From: Nitrospirota bacterium
GTDB taxonomy: Bacteria; Nitrospirota; Thermodesulfovibrionia; Thermodesulfovibrionales; SM23-35
NCBI GenBank assembly: GCA_014859105.1
Contig: JACUUX010000029.1
Coordinates: 1 to 32,995, forward strand
Length of the DNA stretch: 32,995 nt
Direction: 5' to 3'
The translations under genes and the position numbers were made by a program. The notes under the pieces were generated by a model, which worked only from the letters and a program-made list of their open reading frames with translations, was not told where the DNA came from and did not search any database. Shown piece after piece: positions 14,406-21,902 of the stretch (position 1 is the stretch's first letter; every line of letters begins with the position of its first letter).

Positions 14406-14769
14406 ACCGTATACTCCTTTTCCTGATAAACTATTTTATAAGATAGGAGAGGTTAGTAAAATCGTTGGTGTTGAGCCTTACGTGTTAAGATATTGGGAGA
14501 CAGAGTTTTCTTTTTTAAAACCAAGAAAAAACAAATCCGGGCAGCGGGTATATGTGAAGAAGGATATCGAAATGCTGCTTAAGATTAAGAGACTTTTATA
14601 TCAGGAAAGATATACAATAGAGGGTGTAAGAAAGAGGCTTGGGGTCAGTTCCATAAGTGAAGAATCTAAACCTCAACAGGATACTCAGAAAAGAGAAGTC
14701 TATCAACCCTCCCGAGTGATTGATCATGTCAAAAAAAGGCTCAGGGAAATACTGAGCCAGCTTCGTTAA
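14377..14769 (+). CDS. MerR family transcriptional regulator
   Basis: A 130-residue regulator with a MerR helix-turn-helix at residues about 21-90: [22 protein letters not shown], the wing region with [20 protein letters not shown], and [13 protein letters not shown]. There are no C-terminal metal-binding cysteines, and the C-terminal 40 residues look helical ([15 protein letters not shown]), suitable for dimerisation. The start lies within the end of ihfA, so translation is coupled. The ihfA-merR pair often stands next to pheT or a tRNA gene; here tRNA-Pro follows 17 nt after the stop. The effector is unknown. Confidence 0.85.
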   Translation: MYKPIQEKVKPYTPFPDKLFYKIGEVSKIVGVEPYVLRYWETEFSFLKPRKNKSGQRVYVKKDIEMLLKIKRLLYQERYTIEGVRKRLGVSSISEESKPQQDTQKREVYQPSRVIDHVKKRLREILSQLR

Positions 14770-14786
14770 AATCAAAGAAAAAAAAT

Positions 14787-14863
14787 CGGGGCGTAGCGCA
14801 GCCTGGTAGCGCACTCGCTTGGGGTGTGAGTGGTCGCCCGTTCAAATCGGGTCGCCCCGACCA
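14787..14863 (+). tRNA. tRNA-Pro (anticodon GGG)
   Basis: A complete 77-nt cloverleaf. The acceptor CGGGGCG pairs with CGCCCCG, and the discriminator A and CCA are encoded. The D-arm holds AGCCTGGTAGCGC, the anticodon loop TTGGGGT gives GGG, and the T-arm is GCCCGTTCAAATCGGGT. It probably shares the ihfA-merR transcript. Confidence 0.97.
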
Positions 14864-14878
14864 ATAAATAAGGTAGAA

Positions 14879-15487
14879 ATGTATTCATTCTTAAACTTTC
14901 TCGTAGAAACAATAGGGTCTCTTGGATATCCGGGAATAGTGATATTGATGTTCATTGAAAGCACTTTTATTCCTTTTCCGTCTGAATTCATAATACCGCC
15001 GGCTGGTTATCTGATATCAAAAAACCAGATGACATGGACAGGTGTAATACTGTCAGGTACTGCAGGGAGCGTTATGGGAGCACTTTTTAATTATGCTATA
15101 GCTGTGTATTTAGGGAGGCCTTTTATACTCAGATACGGAAAATATTTCGGTATCACAGAGAAAAAATTCAGGAAAGGAGAGCTATTTTACCTTAAACACG
15201 GCAACATAAGTACATTTATCGGCAGACTGATTCTGGGAGTAAGGCAATATATATCTTTCCCGGCTGGACTTGCGAGAATGAACCTGAAAAAATTCTGTTT
15301 CTACACTGCTCTTGGTGCAGGTATATGGGTCTGGATATTGGCGTATATTGGTTTTTTTGCAGGCAATAATAAAGAGATGATACTTGATATGAGCAGGCAG
15401 TGGAGCATATACCTCATAATCGGGTGTGCTTTATTGGTTATCGTATATATTCTCTGGCACAAAAGAAAGCAGAAGACAATGGCCTGA
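14879..15487 (+). CDS. DedA family membrane protein
   Basis: A 202-residue VTT/DedA-family integral membrane protein. Family motifs visible are [20 protein letters not shown] in the first third, [19 protein letters not shown], and the reentrant-loop region [20 protein letters not shown]. The last hydrophobic helix is about 178-193 and a basic tail ends it. DedA proteins help recycle lipid carriers such as undecaprenyl phosphate and keep the proton motive force. An open frame extends upstream into tRNA-Pro, but the ATG at 14879, with AAGG in front of it, is the only sensible start. It follows the tRNA by 15 nt. Confidence 0.9.
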   Translation: MYSFLNFLVETIGSLGYPGIVILMFIESTFIPFPSEFIIPPAGYLISKNQMTWTGVILSGTAGSVMGALFNYAIAVYLGRPFILRYGKYFGITEKKFRKGELFYLKHGNISTFIGRLILGVRQYISFPAGLARMNLKKFCFYTALGAGIWVWILAYIGFFAGNNKEMILDMSRQWSIYLIIGCALLVIVYILWHKRKQKTMA

Positions 15488-15496
15488 TATTACAAT

Positions 15497-15524
15497 TTTA
15501 AACAATCCTCTTTAAACAATCCTC
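15497..15524. repeat. 14-nt perfect tandem duplication at the end of a gene
   Basis: TTTAAACAATCCTC occurs twice back to back. On the minus strand it covers the last codons of the SAP-like gene, changing its C-terminus from a probable EDCLKL to EDCLKRIV. Slipped-strand duplication is the likely cause. Confidence 0.8.
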
Positions 15525-15689
15525 TCGCCAGAGGCAGTTGTACTGGTCACAAGTTCCTGATGTTGCAGTTCCAAAGCATTCGAAATTACCTTCAGCCCGC
15601 TGTATAGACCGGATAATATTCTCTTTTTTCATGTTTCCAACTTTTATACCATTTGCTTTCGCAATCTCTTTTATTTGTTTTACTGTCAT
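15498..15689 (-). CDS. Small SAP/Rho-N-like domain protein with cysteine cluster
   Basis: A 63-residue protein. Residues 1-33 (MTVKQIKEIAKANGIKVG, then KKENIIRSIQ) form a SAP or Rho N-terminal-like helix-extended-loop-helix, which usually binds nucleic acid. The second half holds conserved cysteines: FECFGTA, TCDQYNCLWREDC. This arrangement is shared with small uncharacterised proteins of deltaproteobacteria and Nitrospirota that I recognise by pattern only. The cysteines may bind a metal. GGAGG lies 8 nt before the ATG. It is the last gene after nadC, 42 nt away. A 14-nt tandem duplication has altered its last three residues. Confidence 0.75.
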   Translation of the reverse strand: MTVKQIKEIAKANGIKVGNMKKENIIRSIQRAEGNFECFGTATSGTCDQYNCLWREDCLKRIV

Positions 15690-15731
15690 AAACTACCTCC
15701 TCCCAGGCTATTGAATTCAGAATATACCTGA

Positions 15732-16565
15732 CTAAGTAATTATTTTCAAGCTTATGTCAGCAGCCTTAAAAGAGTGTGTAATAGCGCCGACAGAGATTAA
15801 ATCAATACCTGTCTCTGCAATTTCTCTCACATTTTCTAATGTTATGCCACCTGAAGCCTCAAGTATTACTTTACCTTGAGAAATTTTAATAGCTCCTTCC
15901 ATTTCATCGATTGACATATTGTCCAGCATAACTATATCTGCACCGGCATCTATAGCTTCCATAAGGCCCTGACGATTCTCAACCTCCACTTCAATTTTTA
16001 GAAGATGGTGACCTGTTTTTGCTCGTTCTACTGCTTTCTTGATACTGCCTACAGCCTTTATATGATTATCTTTTATTAAGATTCCGTCAAAGAGTCCAAA
16101 TCTGTGGTTACCTCCCCCGCCAATTCTTACAGCATATTTTTCCATGAACCTTAAACATGGCGTGGTCTTTCTTGTATCGACAATTTTTGCTTTTGTGCCT
16201 GCTACTTTTCCGACATATTTTCTTGTAAGATCAGCAATTCCAGAGAGCCTTTGCAGTATGTTAAGACTCAACCGTTCTCCTGCAAGAATTGCAAGTGTTT
16301 TCCCGGAAACTTCGGCAATTATATCACCTTTTTTAATTTTAGCTCCTTCATTAAAAAGGGGCTTAAACACAATTGAGCTATCGAGGATTGTAAAAACCTT
16401 TTTTGCGAAAGGGATTCCGGCAACAACAAAATCCCCCTTTGCGATAAAGATTGCCTTTGATTTGTTTTGTTCCGGTATCAGAAGGGTTGATGTAATGTCG
16501 CCAGGGCCTGTATCTTCTTCGAGTGCGCGATGAATAATATCAATTACAGCCGGGGGAATTTCCAT
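15732..16565 (-). CDS. nadC: Quinolinate phosphoribosyltransferase (decarboxylating)
   Basis: A 277-residue enzyme that converts quinolinate and PRPP into nicotinate mononucleotide, the step that joins de novo NAD synthesis to the common pathway. Motifs: EDTGPGDITS near the start, GERLSLNILQRLSGIA, DTRKTTP, KYAVRIGGGGNHRFGLFDGILIKDNH (in pieces), EVEVEN, ADIVMLDN, EASGGI and ISVGAITHS. These include the Arg, Lys and His residues that bind quinolinate and PRPP. The usual Gly after TRKTTP is Cys, a mild change. It starts 1 nt after the stop of the solenoid protein gene and shares the operon with nadE. Confidence 0.95.
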   Translation of the reverse strand: MEIPPAVIDIIHRALEEDTGPGDITSTLLIPEQNKSKAIFIAKGDFVVAGIPFAKKVFTILDSSIVFKPLFNEGAKIKKGDIIAEVSGKTLAILAGERLSLNILQRLSGIADLTRKYVGKVAGTKAKIVDTRKTTPCLRFMEKYAVRIGGGGNHRFGLFDGILIKDNHIKAVGSIKKAVERAKTGHHLLKIEVEVENRQGLMEAIDAGADIVMLDNMSIDEMEGAIKISQGKVILEASGGITLENVREIAETGIDLISVGAITHSFKAADISLKIIT

Positions 16566-16566
16566 T

Positions 16567-17055
16567 CTATTTTCTTCTGAAAAGTAAGGAAAGGAATCCC
16601 CATATTCCTCCGAAAACAGCGCCTAATGCGAGTGCAGATTTCCAGTCAAGAACAGTCGTTACATCTCCTTCGATTTTATTTGTTAAGACGAGAAAAGCCG
16701 TTGTATTTTCTGATTTGATATTTCTTGCAGCCATTACACCAATAGCTGAATTGTTAGCGGTTGTCTGTTCTCTCGAGATTGATACAGGGGAGAGAGAAAA
16801 ATTTACAGACAGATTGTCAGCAGCTGATATAGCACTTATACTTTGATTCATGTTTATATCATGGCCCCTGAGAATTGCCGCTGCACCCTGCGTAACCTCC
16901 ACCCTTTCACCATCTATACTCAGTGCGCCTACTTGCTGAAGTTCAATATGTCCTCCTTCAACCGCTCTTACGGTACTCTGTTTTATATTTACAAATTCCC
17001 CTTCAATTAAATCTAAGTCACCCTTTTCGATTTTACTTTCTTCTTTATATTTCAT
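16567..17055 (-). CDS. 15-residue-repeat solenoid protein with C-terminal membrane anchor
   Basis: A 162-residue protein with no enzyme motif. Residues 22-127 consist of seven consecutive repeats, six of exactly 15 residues and one of 16: VNIKQSTVRAVEGGH, IELQQVGALSIDGER, VEVTQGAAAILRGHD, INMNQSISAISAADN and so on. Gln recurs at 26, 41, 56 and 71, and hydrophobic residues alternate, as in a beta-solenoid. A helix at about 139-158 (ALALGAVFGGIWGFLSLLF) followed by RRK should anchor it to the membrane. Similar repeat-plus-anchor hypothetical proteins occur in Chloroflexi and elsewhere, as far as I recall; bactofilins have a comparable fold. The start uses GGAGGTG inside the end of valS and touches its TAA. 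Function unknown. Confidence 0.75.
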   Translation of the reverse strand: MKYKEESKIEKGDLDLIEGEFVNIKQSTVRAVEGGHIELQQVGALSIDGERVEVTQGAAAILRGHDINMNQSISAISAADNLSVNFSLSPVSISREQTTANNSAIGVMAARNIKSENTTAFLVLTNKIEGDVTTVLDWKSALALGAVFGGIWGFLSLLFRRK

Positions 17056-19788
17056 TTACACCTCCGCATCTAAAAGCATTTTAATACTGCCTGCAATTCT
17101 ATCTTTGACACTGATAAGTTCTTCATACTTTTCCTTTTCCTTCTCAACAACCTCTTTAGGAGCCCTCTGGAGAAAATCCTCATTAAGGAGTTTTTTATTC
17201 AGTATTGCGATTGATTCCTCCACCTTTTTTTCATCCTTTTTAAGTCTATCCACTTCTGCTTTAATATTCAAGACCCCTTTAAGAGGAACGTATATTTCCA
17301 TCGAACTTTTAACTGACGTAGCGGAGTGATCCGGTTTTTCGATAGATATCCCGATGGTTATTTCTTCAGCCTTTGCAAGCCCTTTTATATATTCAACATT
17401 TTCAAGTAATATCTTCTGTACAGTTTTAGAAAATGTCTTTATAAATATATTAAGTTTAATGGAAGGAGATATGTTCAGTTCACCTCTTATTGTCCTTGCT
17501 CCTGTTACCGCCTCTATTATATAAAACATATCTCCTTCAGCCTTATAGTCCCTCGGTAAAGACCTCGGGAAATCAGATATAGTGATGCTCTCTTTATTTT
17601 CCATAGGATGAACTTTAAAATCAGAACAGAAGACTTTAGTCTTCTGCCATATTTCCTCTGTAACGAATGGCATGAAAGGATGTAAAAGTCTCAACGAGGT
17701 ATCAAGAGTATGAAGGAGACACCACCTGACTCCAGTCTGTGAGGCTGGATTCTTAATTTCAATCTTTGACAGTTCAATATACCAGTCACAGAATTCATGC
17801 CATATGAACTGGTATATACTGCTTGCCGCATCATTAAATCTGTATTCTTCAATCGCCCTGTTTACATCATCTGTAGTAACTGCGAGTCTGCTTGAAATCC
17901 ATTTGCTGGCGAGGTCTTCTGGCCTTGAATCTTCTTTAAGATGGAGTGGCGGAATTTTAATATGAGATGAAGGATTATTTGATCCGGTCTTTAAATTCAT
18001 TATTATGAACCTTGCTGCGTTCCAGAGTTTATTGACAAAATGCCTGTATCCTTCAACCCTGTCTTCAGAGAACTTTATGTCCCGACCCTGTGCAGCGAAG
18101 GCTGCGAGTGTGAATCTGAAGGCGTCTGTGCCATACCGGTCTATCATTATTAAAGGGTCGATGACATTACCTTTGGACTTGGACATCTTTTGGCCTTTTA
18201 TATCCCTTATAAGGGCATGAATATAAACATCCCTGAAAGGCACATCCCCCATAAATTTGAGTCCCATCATAATCATTCGTGCAACCCAGAAGAAGATAAT
18301 GTCGAAAGCTGTCACGAGTACACTCGTAGGATAGAAGGTCCTCAAATCTTCTGTTTCATCAGGCCAACCGAGTGTAGAAAAAGGCCAGAGTGAAGAGGAA
18401 AACCATGTATCAAGCACATCCCCGTCCTGTTCAAGTTTTTCAGAGCCACAATAAGGACAGACCTGCGGATTTGCCGTGGATACTGTAACACCTTCCCTTA
18501 TCTTACATTTTTCGTTTCTCATTTCCTGGCAGTACCATACGGGAATTCTGTGCCCCCACCATATCTGACGTGAAATACACCAGTCCTTTATATCCCCCAT
18601 CCAGGCAAAATAAATATTTTCCCAGGTCTTTGGCATTATCCTGATTTTCCCATCCTCAACTACTTTAATAGCATCTTTGGCCATGGATTGGACATTGACA
18701 TACCATTGGAGGGTTGACAGGGGCTCAGTGATTGTTTTACACCTGTAACAGTGCCCCACTGCATATTTGTGTGATTCTTCTTTTTCTACGAGCTTAAGTT
18801 CTTTTAAGTCTTTAAGCACAATCTTTCTGCATTCATATCTATCCAGACCTGCATATCTGGCACCGGCATCTGAGGTCATCCTGCCATCTTTGCCTATAAC
18901 CGTGATGAAATCCAATGTCGGATTTTGTCTTTTTGCTATAGCCTCGTCGTTAAAGTCATGAGCCGGTGTAATTTTTACTGCACCGGTACCGAAAGAAGGG
19001 TCAACCGAATAGTCAGAAATAATTTTTATTTTTTTGTTTGTTAAAGGCAGATTGACTGTTTTGCCTATTAATTTTTTATATCTGCTGTCTTCAGGATTTA
19101 CTGCAACGGCAGTATCTCCGAGCATGGTCTCCGGTCTTGTGGTTGCAACAGTAATATACCTGCCTTTATTCTCAGAAAGTGGATATTTTATGTAGGTTAA
19201 TTTGCCTTCAAACTCCTCGTATTCCACCTCAAGGTCTGAAAGTGCAGTATGACAACGCATGCACCAGTTTATAAGACGGTTATCCCTGTAAATCAGGCCT
19301 TCTTCATAGAGCCTTACAAAGACTTCTCTCACAGACCTTGAGAGGCCTTCATCGAGTGTGAACCGCTCACGTGTCCAGTCACAGGAGGCGCCCAGCCTTT
19401 TCAATTGATGGATTATCTTTCCTCCGTATTCTGCCTTCCATTTCCAGACATATTCTATAAATGCATCACGTCCTATTTTATGTCTGTCGAGACCCTCTGA
19501 AGCAAGCTGCTTTTCCACTACATTCTGTGTTGCTATACCTGCATGATCGGTGCCGGGCAACCAGAGAACTTTATATCCTGACATCCGCCTCCAGCGAGAA
19601 AGTATATCCTGTAATACAGAATTGAGTGCGTGCCCCATGTGCAATGAGCCGGTAATGTTCGGAGGGGGAATAACTAAGGAATATGGTATACCCTTATATC
19701 CCGGGTCTGGCGTGAAAAATCCCTTAGAGACCCAGAATTCGTACCATTTTTCTTCGAGACCTTTAGGATTGAAGCTCTTCTCTAAAAT
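17056..19788 (-). CDS. valS: Valyl-tRNA synthetase with non-canonical ATT start
   Basis: A class I synthetase of 910 residues that charges tRNA-Val. The N-terminus reads LEKSFNPKGLEEKWYEFW, and PPPNITGSLHMGHAL carries the HIGH motif (HMGH). The CP1 editing domain contains TTRPETMLGDTAVAVNP and GTGAVKITPAHD. KMSKSKGNVIDP is the KMSKS loop. Anticodon-binding helices and a C-terminal coiled-coil arm (VDRLKKDEKKVEESIAIL) follow. The frame has no ATG, GTG or TTG between the upstream in-frame TAA and the HIGH motif. The only plausible start is ATT at 19788, with AAGG 5 nt before it, overlapping the stop of the response regulator. Starting at the internal ATG would remove the PPPNITGSL segment. Confidence 0.9.
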   Translation of the reverse strand: MLEKSFNPKGLEEKWYEFWVSKGFFTPDPGYKGIPYSLVIPPPNITGSLHMGHALNSVLQDILSRWRRMSGYKVLWLPGTDHAGIATQNVVEKQLASEGLDRHKIGRDAFIEYVWKWKAEYGGKIIHQLKRLGASCDWTRERFTLDEGLSRSVREVFVRLYEEGLIYRDNRLINWCMRCHTALSDLEVEYEEFEGKLTYIKYPLSENKGRYITVATTRPETMLGDTAVAVNPEDSRYKKLIGKTVNLPLTNKKIKIISDYSVDPSFGTGAVKITPAHDFNDEAIAKRQNPTLDFITVIGKDGRMTSDAGARYAGLDRYECRKIVLKDLKELKLVEKEESHKYAVGHCYRCKTITEPLSTLQWYVNVQSMAKDAIKVVEDGKIRIMPKTWENIYFAWMGDIKDWCISRQIWWGHRIPVWYCQEMRNEKCKIREGVTVSTANPQVCPYCGSEKLEQDGDVLDTWFSSSLWPFSTLGWPDETEDLRTFYPTSVLVTAFDIIFFWVARMIMMGLKFMGDVPFRDVYIHALIRDIKGQKMSKSKGNVIDPLIMIDRYGTDAFRFTLAAFAAQGRDIKFSEDRVEGYRHFVNKLWNAARFIIMNLKTGSNNPSSHIKIPPLHLKEDSRPEDLASKWISSRLAVTTDDVNRAIEEYRFNDAASSIYQFIWHEFCDWYIELSKIEIKNPASQTGVRWCLLHTLDTSLRLLHPFMPFVTEEIWQKTKVFCSDFKVHPMENKESITISDFPRSLPRDYKAEGDMFYIIEAVTGARTIRGELNISPSIKLNIFIKTFSKTVQKILLENVEYIKGLAKAEEITIGISIEKPDHSATSVKSSMEIYVPLKGVLNIKAEVDRLKKDEKKVEESIAILNKKLLNEDFLQRAPKEVVEKEKEKYEELISVKDRIAGSIKMLLDAEV

Positions 19789-20708
19789 TCTGACCTTATC
19801 CTCTCTATTTCCTTAAGAATCATGTTCTCTGCAAGGTCAGGCACGGTTTCCCAGATTACCTTTTCAACCTCTTTTGTGAGAGATTCGAGAGAGCCTTGTA
19901 ACATCTCTTTTAGCATCCTCTCAGCAAGGTCAGGAGTGACTTCCCACAGCACTTTCTCTACGGAGTCTTTCAACAAGGGCATAAGTGAGGCAATAATAGA
20001 TTCTTTTATATCAAGAGATGATAGTAATGAAGATAAATTTTCTTTTACCTTGTTTTCAAAGATTTCCCTGATTTCATCTTTTGAAGGAAGTTCTATGTCT
20101 TTAATTTCAACCTCGACTTTTTTGCTTTCTGGTTTTTCAATCACAGATGGCTCAATCTTTTCCTCAATTCCGATCATTTCTTCAGTACTTGCACCTATTC
20201 CTTGTTCTGCCGGCCAGCTTTCAATGTCTGCGGTTTCAGGGATTTCTTCTAATGCCCAGAGATCTTCTTCAGCAGTTGATTCCTCGAGACCAACTGCTTC
20301 AACTGCGGTAACTTCCTCTAATTCCTCTTCATACACAGCCTTGACCGTCAGGGCGGCGTTGATTTTACTTATTAGTTCCTGCGATTCAAATGGTTTGACT
20401 ATAAAGTCATCCGCCTTTACATGTTTAACGAGAGCTTCGTCTATTGGCTCAAATGCTCCTGTGAGCAGAATCACGGGTATACTGCTCATTACAGGATCCT
20501 GTTTTATCTTTTCACAGAGCTGGTAGCCGTTTAATTTGGGCATGTCTATATCAGCAAGGATTATATCAGGCTCGAAAGACGGAACAGCAGCAAGAGCTTC
20601 TTCGCCGCTGTTAGTTGCCTTTATCTCAAACCCTTCATCAGCAAGTATAAGTTCGACTACTTTCTGTATCGTAATACTGTCATCTGCAAGGAGAAGTTTA
20701 TGTACCAC
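19782..20708 (-). CDS. Response regulator with C-terminal helical repeat domain
   Basis: Residues 1-120 form a receiver domain: LLLADDSITIQKVV (acidic pocket), the phosphoacceptor Asp in ILADIDMPKLNG, the Thr in VILLTGAF and the Lys in IVKPFES. A long acidic linker rich in Glu and Ala follows. The C-terminus has two copies of a motif, VEKVLWEVTPDLAERMLKEM and VEKVIWETVPDLAENMILKE, both predicted helical. No DNA-binding or enzymatic output domain is seen, so it probably acts by protein contacts. GTG at 20708 with AGAGG 8 nt upstream is preferred to the GTG at 20717. Its stop overlaps the valS start. No histidine kinase is nearby. Confidence 0.85.
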   Translation of the reverse strand: MVHKLLLADDSITIQKVVELILADEGFEIKATNSGEEALAAVPSFEPDIILADIDMPKLNGYQLCEKIKQDPVMSSIPVILLTGAFEPIDEALVKHVKADDFIVKPFESQELISKINAALTVKAVYEEELEEVTAVEAVGLEESTAEEDLWALEEIPETADIESWPAEQGIGASTEEMIGIEEKIEPSVIEKPESKKVEVEIKDIELPSKDEIREIFENKVKENLSSLLSSLDIKESIIASLMPLLKDSVEKVLWEVTPDLAERMLKEMLQGSLESLTKEVEKVIWETVPDLAENMILKEIERIRSEF

Positions 20709-20762
20709 TATTCTCACCTCTTGCTTATCTTTTGAAGATTTTATTGTTAAGTGCCGAAAAAG

Positions 20763-21590
20763 TCAAGTAGTATGATTGAGGCTTTTATCGTAGAGTTCCT
20801 TTTTGCTTATCCCATATTCATCAGCGATCTTTTTCACAGCTTCCTTCCTGCTGAAGCCTTTTTTCAGTAAAGACCTTACTTCTGAAATAATATCTTCATT
20901 TATGATTCTCTTGCCGTTTCTCTTCCCTTGCAGGATTATTACATACTCACCTGATATTTTACTTTTTTCGAGTCTTTTGAGTATTTCTGATAAGCTCCCC
21001 CTTAACACCTCTTCATGGATTTTGGTTATTTCTTTTACAATCACTGCCTTCCTTTCTTCAAATATCTCCTCCATATCCATAAGTGTCGCAATAATCCTGT
21101 GCGGTGCTTCATAGAAAATAAGTGTTTTTGCCTCGAGACTTAAATCCTTAAGAAATTTCTGTCGCTGTCCTTTTTTTGACGGAAGGAAACCTATAAATAC
21201 AAATTCATCTGTTGGAAGACCTGATAATGACAATGCTGCAACAAATGCTGACGGACCCGGTATAATAACAATCTGAACGTCTTCCTCTATGGCTTTTCTT
21301 ATTATTACCGCCCCGGGGTCTGATATACCAGGAGTCCCTGCATCTGTAATTAAAGCGACAGACTGTCCTGTTTTAAGTTTTTCTATTATCTGATCAGACC
21401 TCACTTTTTCCTTCTCTTTCCAGTAACTTATCATCGGTTTTGAAATGCCATAATGGTTCAGCAGTTTTAAAGAATGGCGTGTGTCCTCTGCAGCTATAAT
21501 ATCTGCGGTTTTAAGAATCCGGAGTGCCCTTAGTGTTATGTCTTCGAGATTACCTATTGGTGTCGCAACTATATACAGGATACCTTTCAT
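20763..21590 (-). CDS. rsmI: 16S rRNA (cytidine-1402-2'-O)-methyltransferase
   Basis: A 275-residue SAM-dependent tetrapyrrole-methylase-fold enzyme that methylates the ribose of C1402 in the ribosomal P site. Motifs: YIVATPIGNLEDITLRAL at the start, AAEDTRHS, ITDAGTPGISDPG, IIPGPSA, SGLPTDEFVFIGFLP and YEAPHR. The C-terminal 50 residues form the small helical RsmI-type extension (KKGFSRKEAVKKIADEYG). Length is as expected. It is inside the nadE-nadC operon, 32 nt after a small exported protein gene and 45-54 nt before the response regulator. Confident assignment. Confidence 0.95.
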   Translation of the reverse strand: MKGILYIVATPIGNLEDITLRALRILKTADIIAAEDTRHSLKLLNHYGISKPMISYWKEKEKVRSDQIIEKLKTGQSVALITDAGTPGISDPGAVIIRKAIEEDVQIVIIPGPSAFVAALSLSGLPTDEFVFIGFLPSKKGQRQKFLKDLSLEAKTLIFYEAPHRIIATLMDMEEIFEERKAVIVKEITKIHEEVLRGSLSEILKRLEKSKISGEYVIILQGKRNGKRIINEDIISEVRSLLKKGFSRKEAVKKIADEYGISKKELYDKSLNHTT

Positions 21591-21622
21591 GTTCGGTTTA
21601 TCGAATCAGAAATCCCAACAAT

Positions 21623-21895
21623 CTATTCGATATCTAAAAGTTTCCGGAGTCTTTTATCTGCTTTGACAATCTCATCTACATCATCTCCTGTGAGGTCCCA
21701 TGTGTATTTACCGGTGGCAGTACGTTTAAGCTTGATTTTGACGGGTTTTTTAGGTTTAATATTTTGTATTTCAGTATTCTTTTTAAACTGAAAGTTCTTA
21801 TTATTTTCAGGATAGACAGGACTGAATACAAAAATTATTAAAGAGATAGAGACAATGAGTATAAATATAACATTTCGCAATTTTTTCAGGATCAT
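21623..21895 (-). CDS. Small exported or membrane-anchored protein, unknown function
   Basis: A 90-residue protein. Residues 5-29 are a hydrophobic signal sequence or anchor (NVIFILIVSISLIIFVFSPV). A basic linker follows (IKPKKPVKIKLKRTATG) and then a short acidic-basic segment KYTWDLTGDDVDEIVKADKR. The TGDDVDEIVKADKRLRK segment looks like a conserved helix. I recognise no domain. It starts 7 nt after the stop of nadE and ends 32 nt before rsmI, so it is part of the same transcript. There is no cysteine in a lipobox. Confidence 0.65.
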   Translation of the reverse strand: MILKKLRNVIFILIVSISLIIFVFSPVYPENNKNFQFKKNTEIQNIKPKKPVKIKLKRTATGKYTWDLTGDDVDEIVKADKRLRKLLDIE

Positions 21896-21902
21896 AATCT
21901 CT

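Noticed and set aside
14819-14878. Upstream extension of the DedA gene into tRNA-Pro
   Set aside because: The added residues are translated from the tRNA gene itself; the ATG at 14879 fits the family's N-terminus.
17056-19644. valS starting at the internal ATG at 19644
   Set aside because: This start would lose the conserved PPPNITGSL segment and about 48 residues of good ValRS sequence upstream.
19822-20526. 234-codon open frame on the plus strand opposite the response regulator
   Set aside because: It is antisense to a clear receiver-domain protein, is dominated by Ser and Ile in a way typical of shadow frames, and has no ribosome binding site.
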